Source: Bacteroidia bacterium
GTDB taxonomy: Bacteria > Bacteroidota > Bacteroidia > Flavobacteriales > Flavobacteriaceae
NCBI GenBank assembly: GCA_030427985.1
Contig: JAUIBH010000002.1
Location: 17,423-81,422 of the forward strand
Length of the DNA stretch: 64,000 nucleotides
Direction of reading: 5' to 3'
The notes beneath the pieces are model-generated. The model was not told the DNA's origin. It made no database searches and worked only from the letters and a program-made list of their open reading frames with translations. A program made the position numbers and the translations under genes. Positions 10,378 through 20,241 of this stretch are shown one piece after another (positions within the stretch are counted from its first letter, which is position 1; the number at the start of each line of letters is the position of its first letter).

Positions 10378-10697
10378 AGTTCTTTGGCAGGGTCCCAAAA
10401 ATATTTTTGAAAATCCACAATTTGGTTGTCCTTTACCACAACACCTTCGTTTTCCAAAAGTTGTTGCATAAGATTGGTCCCGCCAAAATGATGTTTTCCG
10501 GTAAGCACCCCAATGCGGTTTACCACCCGATGAGCGGGCACATCCTTGGCAGCGGAATTGTTCATGGCCCAGCCTACCATTCGCGCACTGCGGGCAGCAC
10601 CCAGATATTTTGCAATGGCCCCATACGAAGTGACCCTACCATACGGAATCTGGTTCGCCACCTCATAAACTTTTTCGAAGAAGTTTTGCGCTTCCAT
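10374..10697 (-). CDS. MGMT-family alkyltransferase-like (ATL) protein
   Basis: IPYGRVTSYGAIA…VPAHRVVNRIG; PAHRV in place of PCHRV. Confidence 0.85.
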   Translation of the reverse strand: MEAQNFFEKVYEVANQIPYGRVTSYGAIAKYLGAARSARMVGWAMNNSAAKDVPAHRVVNRIGVLTGKHHFGGTNLMQQLLENEGVVVKDNQIVDFQKYFWDPAKEL

Positions 10698-10699
10698 TT

Positions 10700-11329
10700 T
10701 TAACGATAAAAGATTCGGATGAGGGTGATTACCAAAAGTACAAGCATCAATGCACTCAAAATGTAGTTGGAATTCTTTGAGAACCGATTGGTCTTGGTTT
10801 CCAATTTATCAAAATAAAAAGTATACAGGTACAATACGGAAAAAGTTCCCGCTCCGGCGGCCACCACAAAAGTGGTAATGTCCTTGGCTTCAAATTTTAT
10901 CCATCCGGCCTCGTTCCACATGGCATTGAGCCCGCTGTAATAAGGAATGGTCAATAAGTTTAACGCCGCCAACAAAACACCTTTGTAAAAACTGTTCTTT
11001 TTACTGACTTTCACCTCTTTCAGTTTTTGTGTTTTTTTCCGCTTGGCGGTAATAAAAAAGTAAATGGCAAAAAAGGCGAAGACCGCAATGGCAATTTTCA
11101 ACAAAAGGTCAATCACCTCTGGGTTTCTATACAGAAATTTTGAGATAAAAACGGCAATATAGGCCTGTACCATAATCATGGAAGACACCCCCAGACTGAA
11201 GATGATACCGTTCAATTTTCCTTTTTCCACACTTGTTTTGGCCGCATTCATGTTAAGCAGTCCTGGCGGCACCGTAGCCATAAAGGCTGCCGAAAATGTG
11301 GCGAAGAAAAGTATAAGGATATGGGTCAT
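10700..11329 (-). CDS. LysE-family exporter-like membrane protein
   Basis: Multiple TM segments, PPGLLNMNAAKTSVEKGKLNGI. Confidence 0.75.
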   Translation of the reverse strand: MTHILILFFATFSAAFMATVPPGLLNMNAAKTSVEKGKLNGIIFSLGVSSMIMVQAYIAVFISKFLYRNPEVIDLLLKIAIAVFAFFAIYFFITAKRKKTQKLKEVKVSKKNSFYKGVLLAALNLLTIPYYSGLNAMWNEAGWIKFEAKDITTFVVAAGAGTFSVLYLYTFYFDKLETKTNRFSKNSNYILSALMLVLLVITLIRIFYR

Positions 11330-11332
11330 TGA

Positions 11333-12001
11333 TTAGATTATCCTAAACTGGATGTAGGTGATTGGTTTTCCAGCCTCAAGATACTGATTTTCATAGAAAG
11401 TCTGGATTTCCAAAACTTCGGAAGGGCTTCCTTCATTCTTGTATACATCATGATTGGCATACAAAATTTCATGTCCAAGTCCCTGTAAAAGCCCTAAGGT
11501 ATAGCCATGCATGTATTCGCTATCGGTCTTTAAATGTACTACCCCTTCAGGCTTGAGTACCTTCTTGTATCGTTCTAAAAATACCGGATTCGTCATTCTA
11601 TGTTTGGTGCGTTTGTATTTGATCTGTGGGTCTGGAAAGGTAATCCAGATTTCATCTACCTCGTTTTCCCCAAACAAATGGTCTATGAGTTCAATTTGGG
11701 TCCTAAGGAATGCCACATTATCCAGTTTTTGCTCCAAGGCCGATTTGGCCCCTCGCCAAAAACGAGCACCTTTTATATCGACTCCAATGTAGTTTTTGTC
11801 TGGGTTTCTTTGGGCCAAACCAACGGTGTACTCGCCTTTACCACACCCCAATTCCAATACAATGGGATTGTTGTTCTTAAAAAAGGATGCCCAGTTATTC
11901 TTCAACTTGAATCCTTCCAAAACTTCCTCCCGTGTGGGTTGCACCACGTTGGCAAAGGTTTCGTTCTCCTTAAACCGTTTCAGCTTGTTTTTACTTCCCA
12001 C
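11333..12001 (-). CDS. trmB: tRNA (guanine-N7-)-methyltransferase
   Basis: VLELGCGKGEYTVGLA, WITFPDPQIKYKRTKHRM; GTG start placed at VGSKNKLKRFKENETF. Confidence 0.9.
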   Translation of the reverse strand: MGSKNKLKRFKENETFANVVQPTREEVLEGFKLKNNWASFFKNNNPIVLELGCGKGEYTVGLAQRNPDKNYIGVDIKGARFWRGAKSALEQKLDNVAFLRTQIELIDHLFGENEVDEIWITFPDPQIKYKRTKHRMTNPVFLERYKKVLKPEGVVHLKTDSEYMHGYTLGLLQGLGHEILYANHDVYKNEGSPSEVLEIQTFYENQYLEAGKPITYIQFRII

Positions 12002-12085
12002 TGCTTGCGTTTTTGAGCAAAAATTTAATGTTTTGGCAAAACTAAGGAAATCTAAAAGCATTTTGGATTTTGTTTTTTTGAGGTT

Positions 12086-13198
12086 ATGCAAAATTCAAAA
12101 CGCATTCTAGTGGCTCCATTGAATTGGGGCTTGGGACATGCCACACGATGCATCCCCATTATCAATGCACTTTTGGAGCGCGGGTATCACCCTTTTATCG
12201 CTTCGGATGGAGTTGCTTTGACTCTTTTGCAAAAGGAATTTCCAGAGTTGCCTTCTTTTGAACTGCCTTCTTACAAAATCACTTATGCCGAAAAGGGAAA
12301 GAATTTCAAGATAAAAATGATTTGGGATTCACCCAAGGTGCTCAAGGCCATGGCCAAGGAAAAAAAGGCGGTTAAAAAGTTGGTCAAAGAGCATCAATTG
12401 GACGGGATTATTTCAGATAACAGGCTTGGAGTGTATTATAAAAAAGTGCCTTGTGTTTTTATCACCCATCAACTCAACGTACTTTCGGGAAACACTACGT
12501 GGATGAGTTCCCAAGCGCATCAAAAGATTATAAAAAAATTCAACGCCTGTTGGGTACCCGATGTGGAAGGCAAGCCTAATTTGACTGGAAAGTTGGGGCA
12601 TTTAAAAAAGTCCAAACTCAATATCAAATATTTGGGGCCATTGAGTCGGTTTGAGAAAATGGATGTTCCCATAATTTATGATTTGATGGTCTTACTCTCT
12701 GGCCCTGAACCACAACGGACCCTTTTGGAAACGAAACTCTTGAAAGAGCTTCAGCAGTTTGAGGGAAACATTCTTTTTGTAGGTGGTAAAATTGAAGCTT
12801 CTCAGACCAAATCAGAAATCAAAACAGATAAAGGGTCTTTGTTGCACATGAATTTTATGCAATCCAACGAATTACAAACTGGATTGAACCAAAGCGCCAA
12901 GGTTTTGTGCCGATCGGGTTATACCACGGTAATGGATTTGGCCAAGTTGGAAAAAAAGGCCTTTTTTATTCCAACTCCGGGACAATATGAACAAGAATAT
13001 TTGGCCAAACGGATGGAAAAACAAAATTTGGTGCCTTATTGTGATCAGAATGATTTTACGTTGGAACAATTATCCCGAATGAATGATTTTGAGGGGTTGG
13101 CTCAATTTGATTCGGAAATAGATTTTGCAGATTTGTTTACTGCTTTTTCCAAGGTGAATGAAAATTCGGAGCCTACATCTTCTTCACTTTCCACGTAG
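12086..13198 (+). CDS. Glycosyltransferase (MurG-like / UDP-glycosyltransferase type)
   Basis: APLNWGLGHATRCIPII, SGYTTVMDLAKL, PTPGQYEQEYLA. Confidence 0.85.
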   Translation: MQNSKRILVAPLNWGLGHATRCIPIINALLERGYHPFIASDGVALTLLQKEFPELPSFELPSYKITYAEKGKNFKIKMIWDSPKVLKAMAKEKKAVKKLVKEHQLDGIISDNRLGVYYKKVPCVFITHQLNVLSGNTTWMSSQAHQKIIKKFNACWVPDVEGKPNLTGKLGHLKKSKLNIKYLGPLSRFEKMDVPIIYDLMVLLSGPEPQRTLLETKLLKELQQFEGNILFVGGKIEASQTKSEIKTDKGSLLHMNFMQSNELQTGLNQSAKVLCRSGYTTVMDLAKLEKKAFFIPTPGQYEQEYLAKRMEKQNLVPYCDQNDFTLEQLSRMNDFEGLAQFDSEIDFADLFTAFSKVNENSEPTSSSLST

Positions 13199-14178
13199 AT
13201 TTTTTCGCCATGTACCTCAATAATGTGCTTTACAATGGCCAGACCCAGCCCTGAGCCACCCTCATTTCGGCTACCACTTTGGTCCACCCGATAAAACCGC
13301 TCAAAGAGTCGGGGTATGTGCTGTTTTGGGATGCCCTCCCCGTTGTCCGTTACCCGAACAATGACCTTGTTCTTGATCAAATTTTCCACGCTTACCTCAG
13401 TGGTTCCGTTGGGATGTCCATATTTGATGGAGTTTACAAGGAGATTGCTGATCACCTGTTGGATTTTTTCACGATCCGCATTTACATAAATGGGTTGGGT
13501 ATACTCCATATCGAATGTTAATGTGATATCCTTTTCCGCAGCCTTCATCTCTAAAAGGTCGAACACATTTTTAACCAATTCGATGATATCAAAATCCTCA
13601 CGCTCCAATTTTAGGCCACCTACTTCCAATTTGGTGATCAAATCCAAATCTTTTACAATGTAAATCAACCGTTCCACTCCTTTATTGGCTCGCTCCAAGT
13701 ACTTTTTCCGGAGCTTTTTATCCTTCATGGCGCCATCTAGAAGCGTAAGGATATACCCCTGCACGGTAAAAAGAGGTGTTTTCAATTCATGCGACACATT
13801 CCCCAAGAAGTCTTTTCGATATTCCTCCCGAATTTTCAGGGTATCAATCTCGATTTTCTTCCCTTCCGCAAATTTTTCAATCTCTTGGGTAAGGGTCTTC
13901 ATGTCTGTTGTTACCGGTTTTGAGGAGAAAGTGGATGATTCCAATAGCGAAACATCGTCATATATTTTTTTGATTCGGCGGTAAATAAAACGTTCCACCC
14001 TAATTTGGAGGATAATAAAGCACACCGCAAAACAAATCAAAGCAAACAGGATGGTATAGGGCCAGTTCATTCTTTCTTCCTCAATAAGAAAGACCACAAA
14101 CAGTCCCGTTAAAAACGCAGCAATGAGAAGGGAAGACCTAAAGGCAAATTTATAGGATTTCCTTAGTTGAATGGCCAT
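13102..14178 (-). CDS. Sensor histidine kinase (PhoR-like)
   Basis: VSHELKTPLFTVQGY H-box, NLLVNSIKYG N-box, GSGLGLAIVKHI; two N-terminal TM segments. Confidence 0.9.
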   Translation of the reverse strand: MAIQLRKSYKFAFRSSLLIAAFLTGLFVVFLIEEERMNWPYTILFALICFAVCFIILQIRVERFIYRRIKKIYDDVSLLESSTFSSKPVTTDMKTLTQEIEKFAEGKKIEIDTLKIREEYRKDFLGNVSHELKTPLFTVQGYILTLLDGAMKDKKLRKKYLERANKGVERLIYIVKDLDLITKLEVGGLKLEREDFDIIELVKNVFDLLEMKAAEKDITLTFDMEYTQPIYVNADREKIQQVISNLLVNSIKYGHPNGTTEVSVENLIKNKVIVRVTDNGEGIPKQHIPRLFERFYRVDQSGSRNEGGSGLGLAIVKHIIEVHGEKIYVESEEDVGSEFSFTLEKAVNKSAKSISESN

Positions 14179-14864
14179 TACAGAACAAACTTATACCCTA
14201 CGCCCTTAACAGTTTTAAAGTGATGGTCCCCAATTTTTTCGCGCAGTTTTCTGATATGTACATCGATGGTACGGCCACCGACCACTACTTCATTTCCCCA
14301 AACTTTATCAAGAATCACTTCTCTCTTGAACACTTTGCTGGGTTTTGAGGTAAGTAAGGATAATAGTTCAAATTCTTTTCTAGGGAGCACAATTTCTTCC
14401 CCATCATTAATGATCTTGTACTCTTCTCGGTTTATGACAATGTTTCCAACTTTGACGATATCCTCTACTTCCTTCTTTTCTTCCTTCAATCTTCGCAACA
14501 AGGCCTTCACCTTACTTACCAAAACCTTTGGTTTTATGGGTTTGGTGATATAGTCATCAGCACCAGCATCAAACCCGGCCACTTGCGAATAGTCTTCCCC
14601 GCGGGCGGTTAAAAAGGTAATGATTGTGTTTTCCAATCCAGGGGTGTTTCGAATCTGCTCACAAGCTTCAATACCATCCATTTCGGGCATCATTACATCA
14701 AGGATAATCAAATGCGGTATTTTTTTCTTGGCTTTGGCCACGCCTTCAGCACCATTTTTGGCGGTAAAGACCTCATACCCTTCTGCAGACAGATTATAGC
14801 TTACAATCTCCAGAATATCAGGTTCATCGTCTACAAGTAAAATCTTAATGTCCTTGGTTTTCAT
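14178..14864 (-). CDS. Winged-helix response regulator (PhoB/OmpR family)
   Basis: ILLVDDEPDILEIV, LIILDVMMPEMDG, DDYITKP; C-terminal winged helix VGGRTIDVHIRKLREKIG. Confidence 0.92.
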   Translation of the reverse strand: MKTKDIKILLVDDEPDILEIVSYNLSAEGYEVFTAKNGAEGVAKAKKKIPHLIILDVMMPEMDGIEACEQIRNTPGLENTIITFLTARGEDYSQVAGFDAGADDYITKPIKPKVLVSKVKALLRRLKEEKKEVEDIVKVGNIVINREEYKIINDGEEIVLPRKEFELLSLLTSKPSKVFKREVILDKVWGNEVVVGGRTIDVHIRKLREKIGDHHFKTVKGVGYKFVL

Positions 14865-14925
14865 GGGATGGTATTTCTAAGTTAAACGCCCAAATGTAAA
14901 GATAATACTATAACGGGATATATGC

Positions 14926-14994
14926 TTAACATTCATTTAATCTCATAACATTATTGTAACGGTTTTCAAATAAACACTTAACACACAGCTAACA
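14926..14994. promoter_or_regulatory. Candidate Pho-box-like array: TTAACA-type hexamers at 11-bp spacing
   Basis: TTAACA 14926, TTAATC 14937, ATAACA 14945, GTAACG 14956, TTAACA 14978, CTAACA 14989. Confidence 0.5.
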
Positions 14995-15042
14995 TCGCTT
15001 TTACAGCCTGTGGCGTTCTTTGCGCCAAATACTTACCTGATA

Positions 15043-17892
15043 ATGAAATATTTTTTATTGATTTTAACCCTTGCAGTAACAATGCAAGCGGCAGCACAGG
15101 ATACCACGGGAAGCATCGTAGGTAAACTGACTGACAGAGAGCTAAATGATGAACCTTTAGCCTTTGCCAATGTCCTTATAAAAGGGACAACAAACGGAAC
15201 AACCTCAGATTTTGATGGGTTGTATGAAATTCCAAATGTAGAACCAGGAGTGTACACGTTGAGCTTTAGTTATTTAGGGTACGAAACCGTTGAAATTCCA
15301 AATGTAGAAGTAGTAGCCGGTAAAGTAACCAGTGTTAATGTACCCATGAGTGCGTCTACGGGGCTGGCTTTAGATGAAGTTGTAGTTACAACCGTTGCTA
15401 GAAAAGACTCAGAAATTGCATTGCTTTTGGACCAAAAAAGAACTGTGACTTTAGAAACTTCTATAGGCGCTCAGGAATTGGCTAGAAAAGGAGCAAGTGA
15501 TGCCGCTACGGCCGTTACCAAGGTTACTGGAATTTCTAGGGAAGAAGGTTCCAACAATGTATATGTGCGAGGTTTGGGGGATCGTTTCAACATTACAACC
15601 TTAAACGGACTTCCGTTACCATCCAACAATACAGCTAAAAAGAATATAGACCTAAGCTTGTTTGGTACCAGCATCATTGAATCCATTGGAATTGACAAGA
15701 CCTATAATGCGCAAAACTATGGTGACTTTGGCGGTGCTAACATCAACATTGTATCTAGAAATTATACCGGTTCCGGTTTCTTGGAACTTGGTGTTGGTTC
15801 TGGTGTAAATACAGAAGCCATTGGTGTTGATGATTTCTACTTATTCGATGGGCCTAATTTTTCTGGTTTTTATGACAAATCCATTCCCAACGGTGCATTC
15901 AACAATAGTTTTGATACCAGTTGGGATCGCGAAACACGTAGCACACCCATAAATTCCAATGTTTCACTTAAAGGAGGTGACACTTTTAACCTTGGTGAAA
16001 ACTCCAGATTGAACTTTTTTGCCGTTGGTTCCTTCAGCAACGGAAATTCATATAGAGAAGGGGTCAATAGAGGTGCTCCTAACTTGGGAACTGGATTGCC
16101 CAATTCGGATTTTGATTATCAAAAATACAGCTATCAAACAGCCACTACCTTAATGGGTAATGTTGGACTTCGTTTGGGCAATGCAAATGATATTAAGTAC
16201 AACTTTTTGCTGCTGAACAACAGTGAGCAAAAGCACGAAGAGTTCTATGGGATTCTAGACCGGGAAGATGACGCTCCAAATGGAGGTGGTTTCATTCAAC
16301 GTAACACTTTTGACAAGACCTTGCTCCTTGTTCACCAACTTTTGGGAAGTCATGATTTAAGCGAGCGTTTCGAGGTGAACTGGGGCATGGGGTACAACTT
16401 TGTTCAAAATCTGATTCCAGACCGTCGTCAAAATATCCTATTGCCCTATAGCAATAATGATCCTGAAGGGCCTAAGTCCTTTAGGCTTGTTTCTGCCGCA
16501 TCAGCAAACCATAGGTTCTTTCAAGAATTGGAAGAAGAGGAGGTTTCAGCCAATTTGTCCACGTCATTTAAGTTCAAAAAAAATGAGGATGATGGATTTG
16601 ATGGAAAGTTTACTGTAGGCTACAACGGACGTTTTAAAAATGTTGATTTTGACGCTACCCAATTTAACTATCAAATCTTAAATGTAGCCAACCAACCGTT
16701 CGTGGACCCCTATAACATTGATGCATATTTTGATGAGTATGGGCCAGATTCAGGTTTTTGGCAAATCAGGACCTTTAGGGGGACTGCTTCCACTGAAGGA
16801 GCGCTTGACCCCCAGACCTATGGAGGTGAACAACAAATCAATGCCGGGTATGTAACCTTAGAATACAAGTTCACTCCAAAATTCACGTTGTTTGCTGGGG
16901 CTCGGGGAGAGCAAATTAACCAAACCATTGAATGGAGCACCGTAATTCAAGGCGATGACAGCAATGAGTTGGACACTTTTGAGTTTTTGCCTTCGTTGGC
17001 ACTGAAATATGAGTTGAACGAAAAGCAAAACCTACGATTTGCAGCTAGTAAAACCTATACGTTACCTCAATTTAAGGAAAGGGCTCCCTTCCTTTTCCAG
17101 GAAGAAATAAACCAAGATACACAAGGTAATCCTGCTTTGCAGAATTCCACCAATTACAATTTCGACCTAAGATGGGAATTGTTCCCAACATCCAGTGAAT
17201 TGGTATCCTTGGCTGTCTTCGGAAAGTACATTGAGAACCCCATCAACACATTCTTGGTTGTATCAGCAGCCAACAACTTAAGCTATGCAAATACAGGCGA
17301 CAATGCCAGAGCTTTTGGTGCTGAGTTGGAAGTAAAATTGGACATACTAGAAACTGAAAGAGAAACTCCGGAAAGTATCCTAACCAATAGACTTTCAATC
17401 GGGGGTAATGTTTCCTACTTGAATACCAGTCAAGAATTGGATTACCAAAAAGTTTCGGACGAAACCATTTTTGCAGCGGCTTTTACCAATACAAAAGCAC
17501 CATTGCAAGGCGCATCTGACTTTATATTCAATACTGATGCAACCTATTATACCGAGTTTTCCGAAAACAAAAATTTAAGGACAACACTAGCGGCAAACTA
17601 CTTCTCAGACCGAATCTACGCTTTGGGAAGCACCGGTAGAGGACATTTGGTAGACAAAGGTTTTGTAACCCTGGATTGGATTACCGCTGTGGAACTTGGA
17701 GAACACTTTGGCCTTGGGTTGAACATGAGAAACCTGCTAAACCCAACTGTGGAAAGGGTAAACGAAAATGCAGAAGGAGATTTGGATACGGAAAACCCCG
17801 CTATTCCAGGCTTCTTGGAAGATGGTCCGGTTACAGCTTTATCCTTTAAAAAAGGAGTTGATTTCAGCCTTTCCTTAACCTATAAATTCTAA
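15043..17892 (+). CDS. TonB-dependent receptor with carboxypeptidase-like regulatory N-terminal domain
   Basis: Signal peptide, GSIVGKLTDRELNDEPLAFANVLIKGTTNGTTSDFDG, plug NNVYVRGLGDRFNITTLNGLPLPS, C-terminal aromatic LTYKF. Confidence 0.92.
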   Translation: MKYFLLILTLAVTMQAAAQDTTGSIVGKLTDRELNDEPLAFANVLIKGTTNGTTSDFDGLYEIPNVEPGVYTLSFSYLGYETVEIPNVEVVAGKVTSVNVPMSASTGLALDEVVVTTVARKDSEIALLLDQKRTVTLETSIGAQELARKGASDAATAVTKVTGISREEGSNNVYVRGLGDRFNITTLNGLPLPSNNTAKKNIDLSLFGTSIIESIGIDKTYNAQNYGDFGGANINIVSRNYTGSGFLELGVGSGVNTEAIGVDDFYLFDGPNFSGFYDKSIPNGAFNNSFDTSWDRETRSTPINSNVSLKGGDTFNLGENSRLNFFAVGSFSNGNSYREGVNRGAPNLGTGLPNSDFDYQKYSYQTATTLMGNVGLRLGNANDIKYNFLLLNNSEQKHEEFYGILDREDDAPNGGGFIQRNTFDKTLLLVHQLLGSHDLSERFEVNWGMGYNFVQNLIPDRRQNILLPYSNNDPEGPKSFRLVSAASANHRFFQELEEEEVSANLSTSFKFKKNEDDGFDGKFTVGYNGRFKNVDFDATQFNYQILNVANQPFVDPYNIDAYFDEYGPDSGFWQIRTFRGTASTEGALDPQTYGGEQQINAGYVTLEYKFTPKFTLFAGARGEQINQTIEWSTVIQGDDSNELDTFEFLPSLALKYELNEKQNLRFAASKTYTLPQFKERAPFLFQEEINQDTQGNPALQNSTNYNFDLRWELFPTSSELVSLAVFGKYIENPINTFLVVSAANNLSYANTGDNARAFGAELEVKLDILETERETPESILTNRLSIGGNVSYLNTSQELDYQKVSDETIFAAAFTNTKAPLQGASDFIFNTDATYYTEFSENKNLRTTLAANYFSDRIYALGSTGRGHLVDKGFVTLDWITAVELGEHFGLGLNMRNLLNPTVERVNENAEGDLDTENPAIPGFLEDGPVTALSFKKGVDFSLSLTYKF

Positions 17893-17949
17893 AACTGATC
17901 AATTAATAATAAATGTAAATCTGAATCTTTTAAATCTAAAACTATAATT

Positions 17950-20181
17950 ATGAAAAAATCACTTTTCAAATTTTTGCTGAGCTTTGCTGCAATGGCTTTT
18001 ATAGTCTCTTGTAGTAGTGACGATAATAACCCTGATCCAGGTCCCGTCGCTACATGTTCCGACAACATTCAAAACGGTGACGAAACCGGTGTTGACTGTG
18101 GAGGATCCTGTGGCGCTTGTGAAGAGCCTCCAGTTGAACTCTCTGGTGACGTAACTGAAGACACTGAGTTGGATGCTTCCAACGAATACACCCTAACAGG
18201 TGCCTATATTGTTAAAGCTGGTGCTTCCTTGACCATTCCTGCTGGTACCGAAATTAGAGCTTCTGGTGGAACTGCTGCTTTTATCGGTGTTGAAAGAGGT
18301 GCACAAATCTTTATCAATGGTACAGCTGCTGCTCCTGTTATTATGACTTCTGATGCTTCCAGTCCTGCTCCAGGTGACTGGGGTGGATTGGTAATCGCTG
18401 GTGATGCGCCAACCAACAAAGGAGAAGATGTGCTTTCTGAAGTAGGTGACCTTACTTACGGTGGTTCAACTGCTGATGACGATTCTGGTTCCATTACCTA
18501 CCTACGAGTAGAGTACACTGGTGCCACGTTCTCCAACGACAAAGAGTTCAACGGAGTTTCCTTGTTCGGTGTTGGTTCTGGTACTACTTTCGAGTATGTT
18601 CAGTCCTACAACGGTGGTGATGATGGTATTGAGTTCTTCGGAGGAACTGTAAGTGGTAACTACTTGGTATCTATTGGAAGTGGTGATGATTCCATCGACT
18701 TTGCTGACGGATGGACCGGAACGGGTAGCAACTGGTATATTGCCGGTGGTGCCAAAGCTGGTATTGAAGGCTCCAACAACGGAGACAATGGTGATGCCAC
18801 TCCTGTTACTACTACTACTTTAAGCAATATCACTGTGGTTGGCCCAGTTACTGAAGGTGCCCTTTTCTTTAAAGAAGGCGGTGGTAACTTTAGCATTGAC
18901 AACTTCTACGCCTCTGGAGTAGATCTAGGAGTTAAAGTTACCGATACTGATGCTCCTGCTGGAGTTCGTATAGAAGGTGGTGATTTGACTATCACCAACA
19001 TTCAGTTTGCTGATACTGAAGCTGGCTTCGCAGTAACAGATTACGCTGGTATGAACCAGGCATTCTATACTGAAGGTATCGCCACAGGTGCTGGTAATGG
19101 TGCTGCTTCTCCTGATTGGGCTTCTGGTTGGACCACAGGTCTAGACAATAGCGGCTCTACAACTGAAAATTTGGCCGGTGAAGTAACTGGTGATGTGGAA
19201 TTGGATGCTTCTATTGAATATTTCTTAACTAGCGGATTTATCGTAAAAGAAGGTGGTTCCTTGACCATCCCTGCTGGTACCGTAATCAAAGCTTCTGGTG
19301 GAACTGCTGCTTTCATCGGTGTTGAAAGAGGTGCGCAAATCTTTATCAATGGTACTTCTGATGCTCCTGTTGTTATGACTTCTTCTAGTGAAACTCCTGC
19401 TCAAGGTGACTGGGGTGGATTGGTCATCGCGGGTGATGCTCCAACCAACAAAGGTGTGGATGTAACTACGGAGGTAGGTGATCTTACCTATGGTGGTGCT
19501 ACTGCTGATGATGATTCTGGTTCTATCACTTACCTTAGAGTAGAATACACTGGTGCCACGTTCTCCAACGACAAAGAGTTCAACGGAGTTTCCTTGTTCG
19601 GTGTTGGTTCTGGTACTACTTTCGAGTATGTTCAATCTTACAACGGTGGTGATGATGGTATCGAGTTCTTCGGAGGTACGGTAGACGGAAATTACTTAGT
19701 ATCTATTGGCAGTGGAGACGACTCCATCGACTTTGCTGACGGATGGAACGGTAACGGTAGCAACTGGTATATTGCCGGTGGTGCCAAAGCTGGTATTGAA
19801 GGTTCCAATAACGGTGATGACGGTGATGCCACTCCGGTGACCACTACTACGTTGAGCAACATTACTGTAGTTGGTCCTGTTACTGAAGGTGCCTTATTCT
19901 TTAAAGAAGGAGGCGGTAACTTTACCATTACCAACTTCTACACCAGTGGTGTTGATTTAGGAATCAATGTAACTGGAACTGATGCCGAAGCTGCTGTTCG
20001 TATTGAAGCTGATGCTTTGTCCATTGATCCAATTCAATTTGATGCTCCTGCAATGGGCTTCTTGAACACCAACTATGCTGGATTGAACTTGGATTTCTTT
20101 GTTGTAGGTGACAATACAGGTGCCGGTGCCGGTGCTGCGCAACCCGATTGGGCCGCAGATTGGACCGTAGGTATCGAGTAG
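17950..20181 (+). CDS. Lipoprotein of two tandem beta-helix-like repeats
   Basis: Lipobox IVSC; two about 344-aa units, each with SLTIPAGTxIxASGGTAAFIGVERGAQIFINGT. Confidence 0.8.
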   Translation: MKKSLFKFLLSFAAMAFIVSCSSDDNNPDPGPVATCSDNIQNGDETGVDCGGSCGACEEPPVELSGDVTEDTELDASNEYTLTGAYIVKAGASLTIPAGTEIRASGGTAAFIGVERGAQIFINGTAAAPVIMTSDASSPAPGDWGGLVIAGDAPTNKGEDVLSEVGDLTYGGSTADDDSGSITYLRVEYTGATFSNDKEFNGVSLFGVGSGTTFEYVQSYNGGDDGIEFFGGTVSGNYLVSIGSGDDSIDFADGWTGTGSNWYIAGGAKAGIEGSNNGDNGDATPVTTTTLSNITVVGPVTEGALFFKEGGGNFSIDNFYASGVDLGVKVTDTDAPAGVRIEGGDLTITNIQFADTEAGFAVTDYAGMNQAFYTEGIATGAGNGAASPDWASGWTTGLDNSGSTTENLAGEVTGDVELDASIEYFLTSGFIVKEGGSLTIPAGTVIKASGGTAAFIGVERGAQIFINGTSDAPVVMTSSSETPAQGDWGGLVIAGDAPTNKGVDVTTEVGDLTYGGATADDDSGSITYLRVEYTGATFSNDKEFNGVSLFGVGSGTTFEYVQSYNGGDDGIEFFGGTVDGNYLVSIGSGDDSIDFADGWNGNGSNWYIAGGAKAGIEGSNNGDDGDATPVTTTTLSNITVVGPVTEGALFFKEGGGNFTITNFYTSGVDLGINVTGTDAEAAVRIEADALSIDPIQFDAPAMGFLNTNYAGLNLDFFVVGDNTGAGAGAAQPDWAADWTVGIE
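18514..18602 (+). repeat. Internal direct repeat, copy 1 of an exact 89-bp block
   Basis: Identical to 19546-19634; offset 1032 bp. Confidence 0.9.
19546..19634 (+). repeat. Internal direct repeat, copy 2 of an exact 89-bp block
   Basis: Identical to 18514-18602. Confidence 0.9.
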
Positions 20182-20214
20182 AAATCGAAAGAATTACGCG
20201 ATAGTAAATTAAAG

Positions 20215-20241
20215 AGCTCCCGATAATTCGGGGGCTTTTTT
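20215..20241 (+). terminator. Rho-independent terminator
   Basis: agctcccgataattcgggggcttttttaa hairpin plus T-run. Confidence 0.75.

Noticed and set aside
12002-12091. N-terminal extension of the trmB ORF overlapping the divergent glycosyltransferase
   Set aside because: The GTG start at VGSKNKLKRF matches the usual TrmB N-terminus, so the overlap is an ORF-calling artefact.
18204-19934. Long minus-strand ORFs antisense to the duplicated lipoprotein (e.g. 18204-18419, 19065-19349, 19225-19635)
   Set aside because: Shadow ORFs created by the codon bias and repeats of the sense gene; the sense frame has a lipobox and repeat structure.
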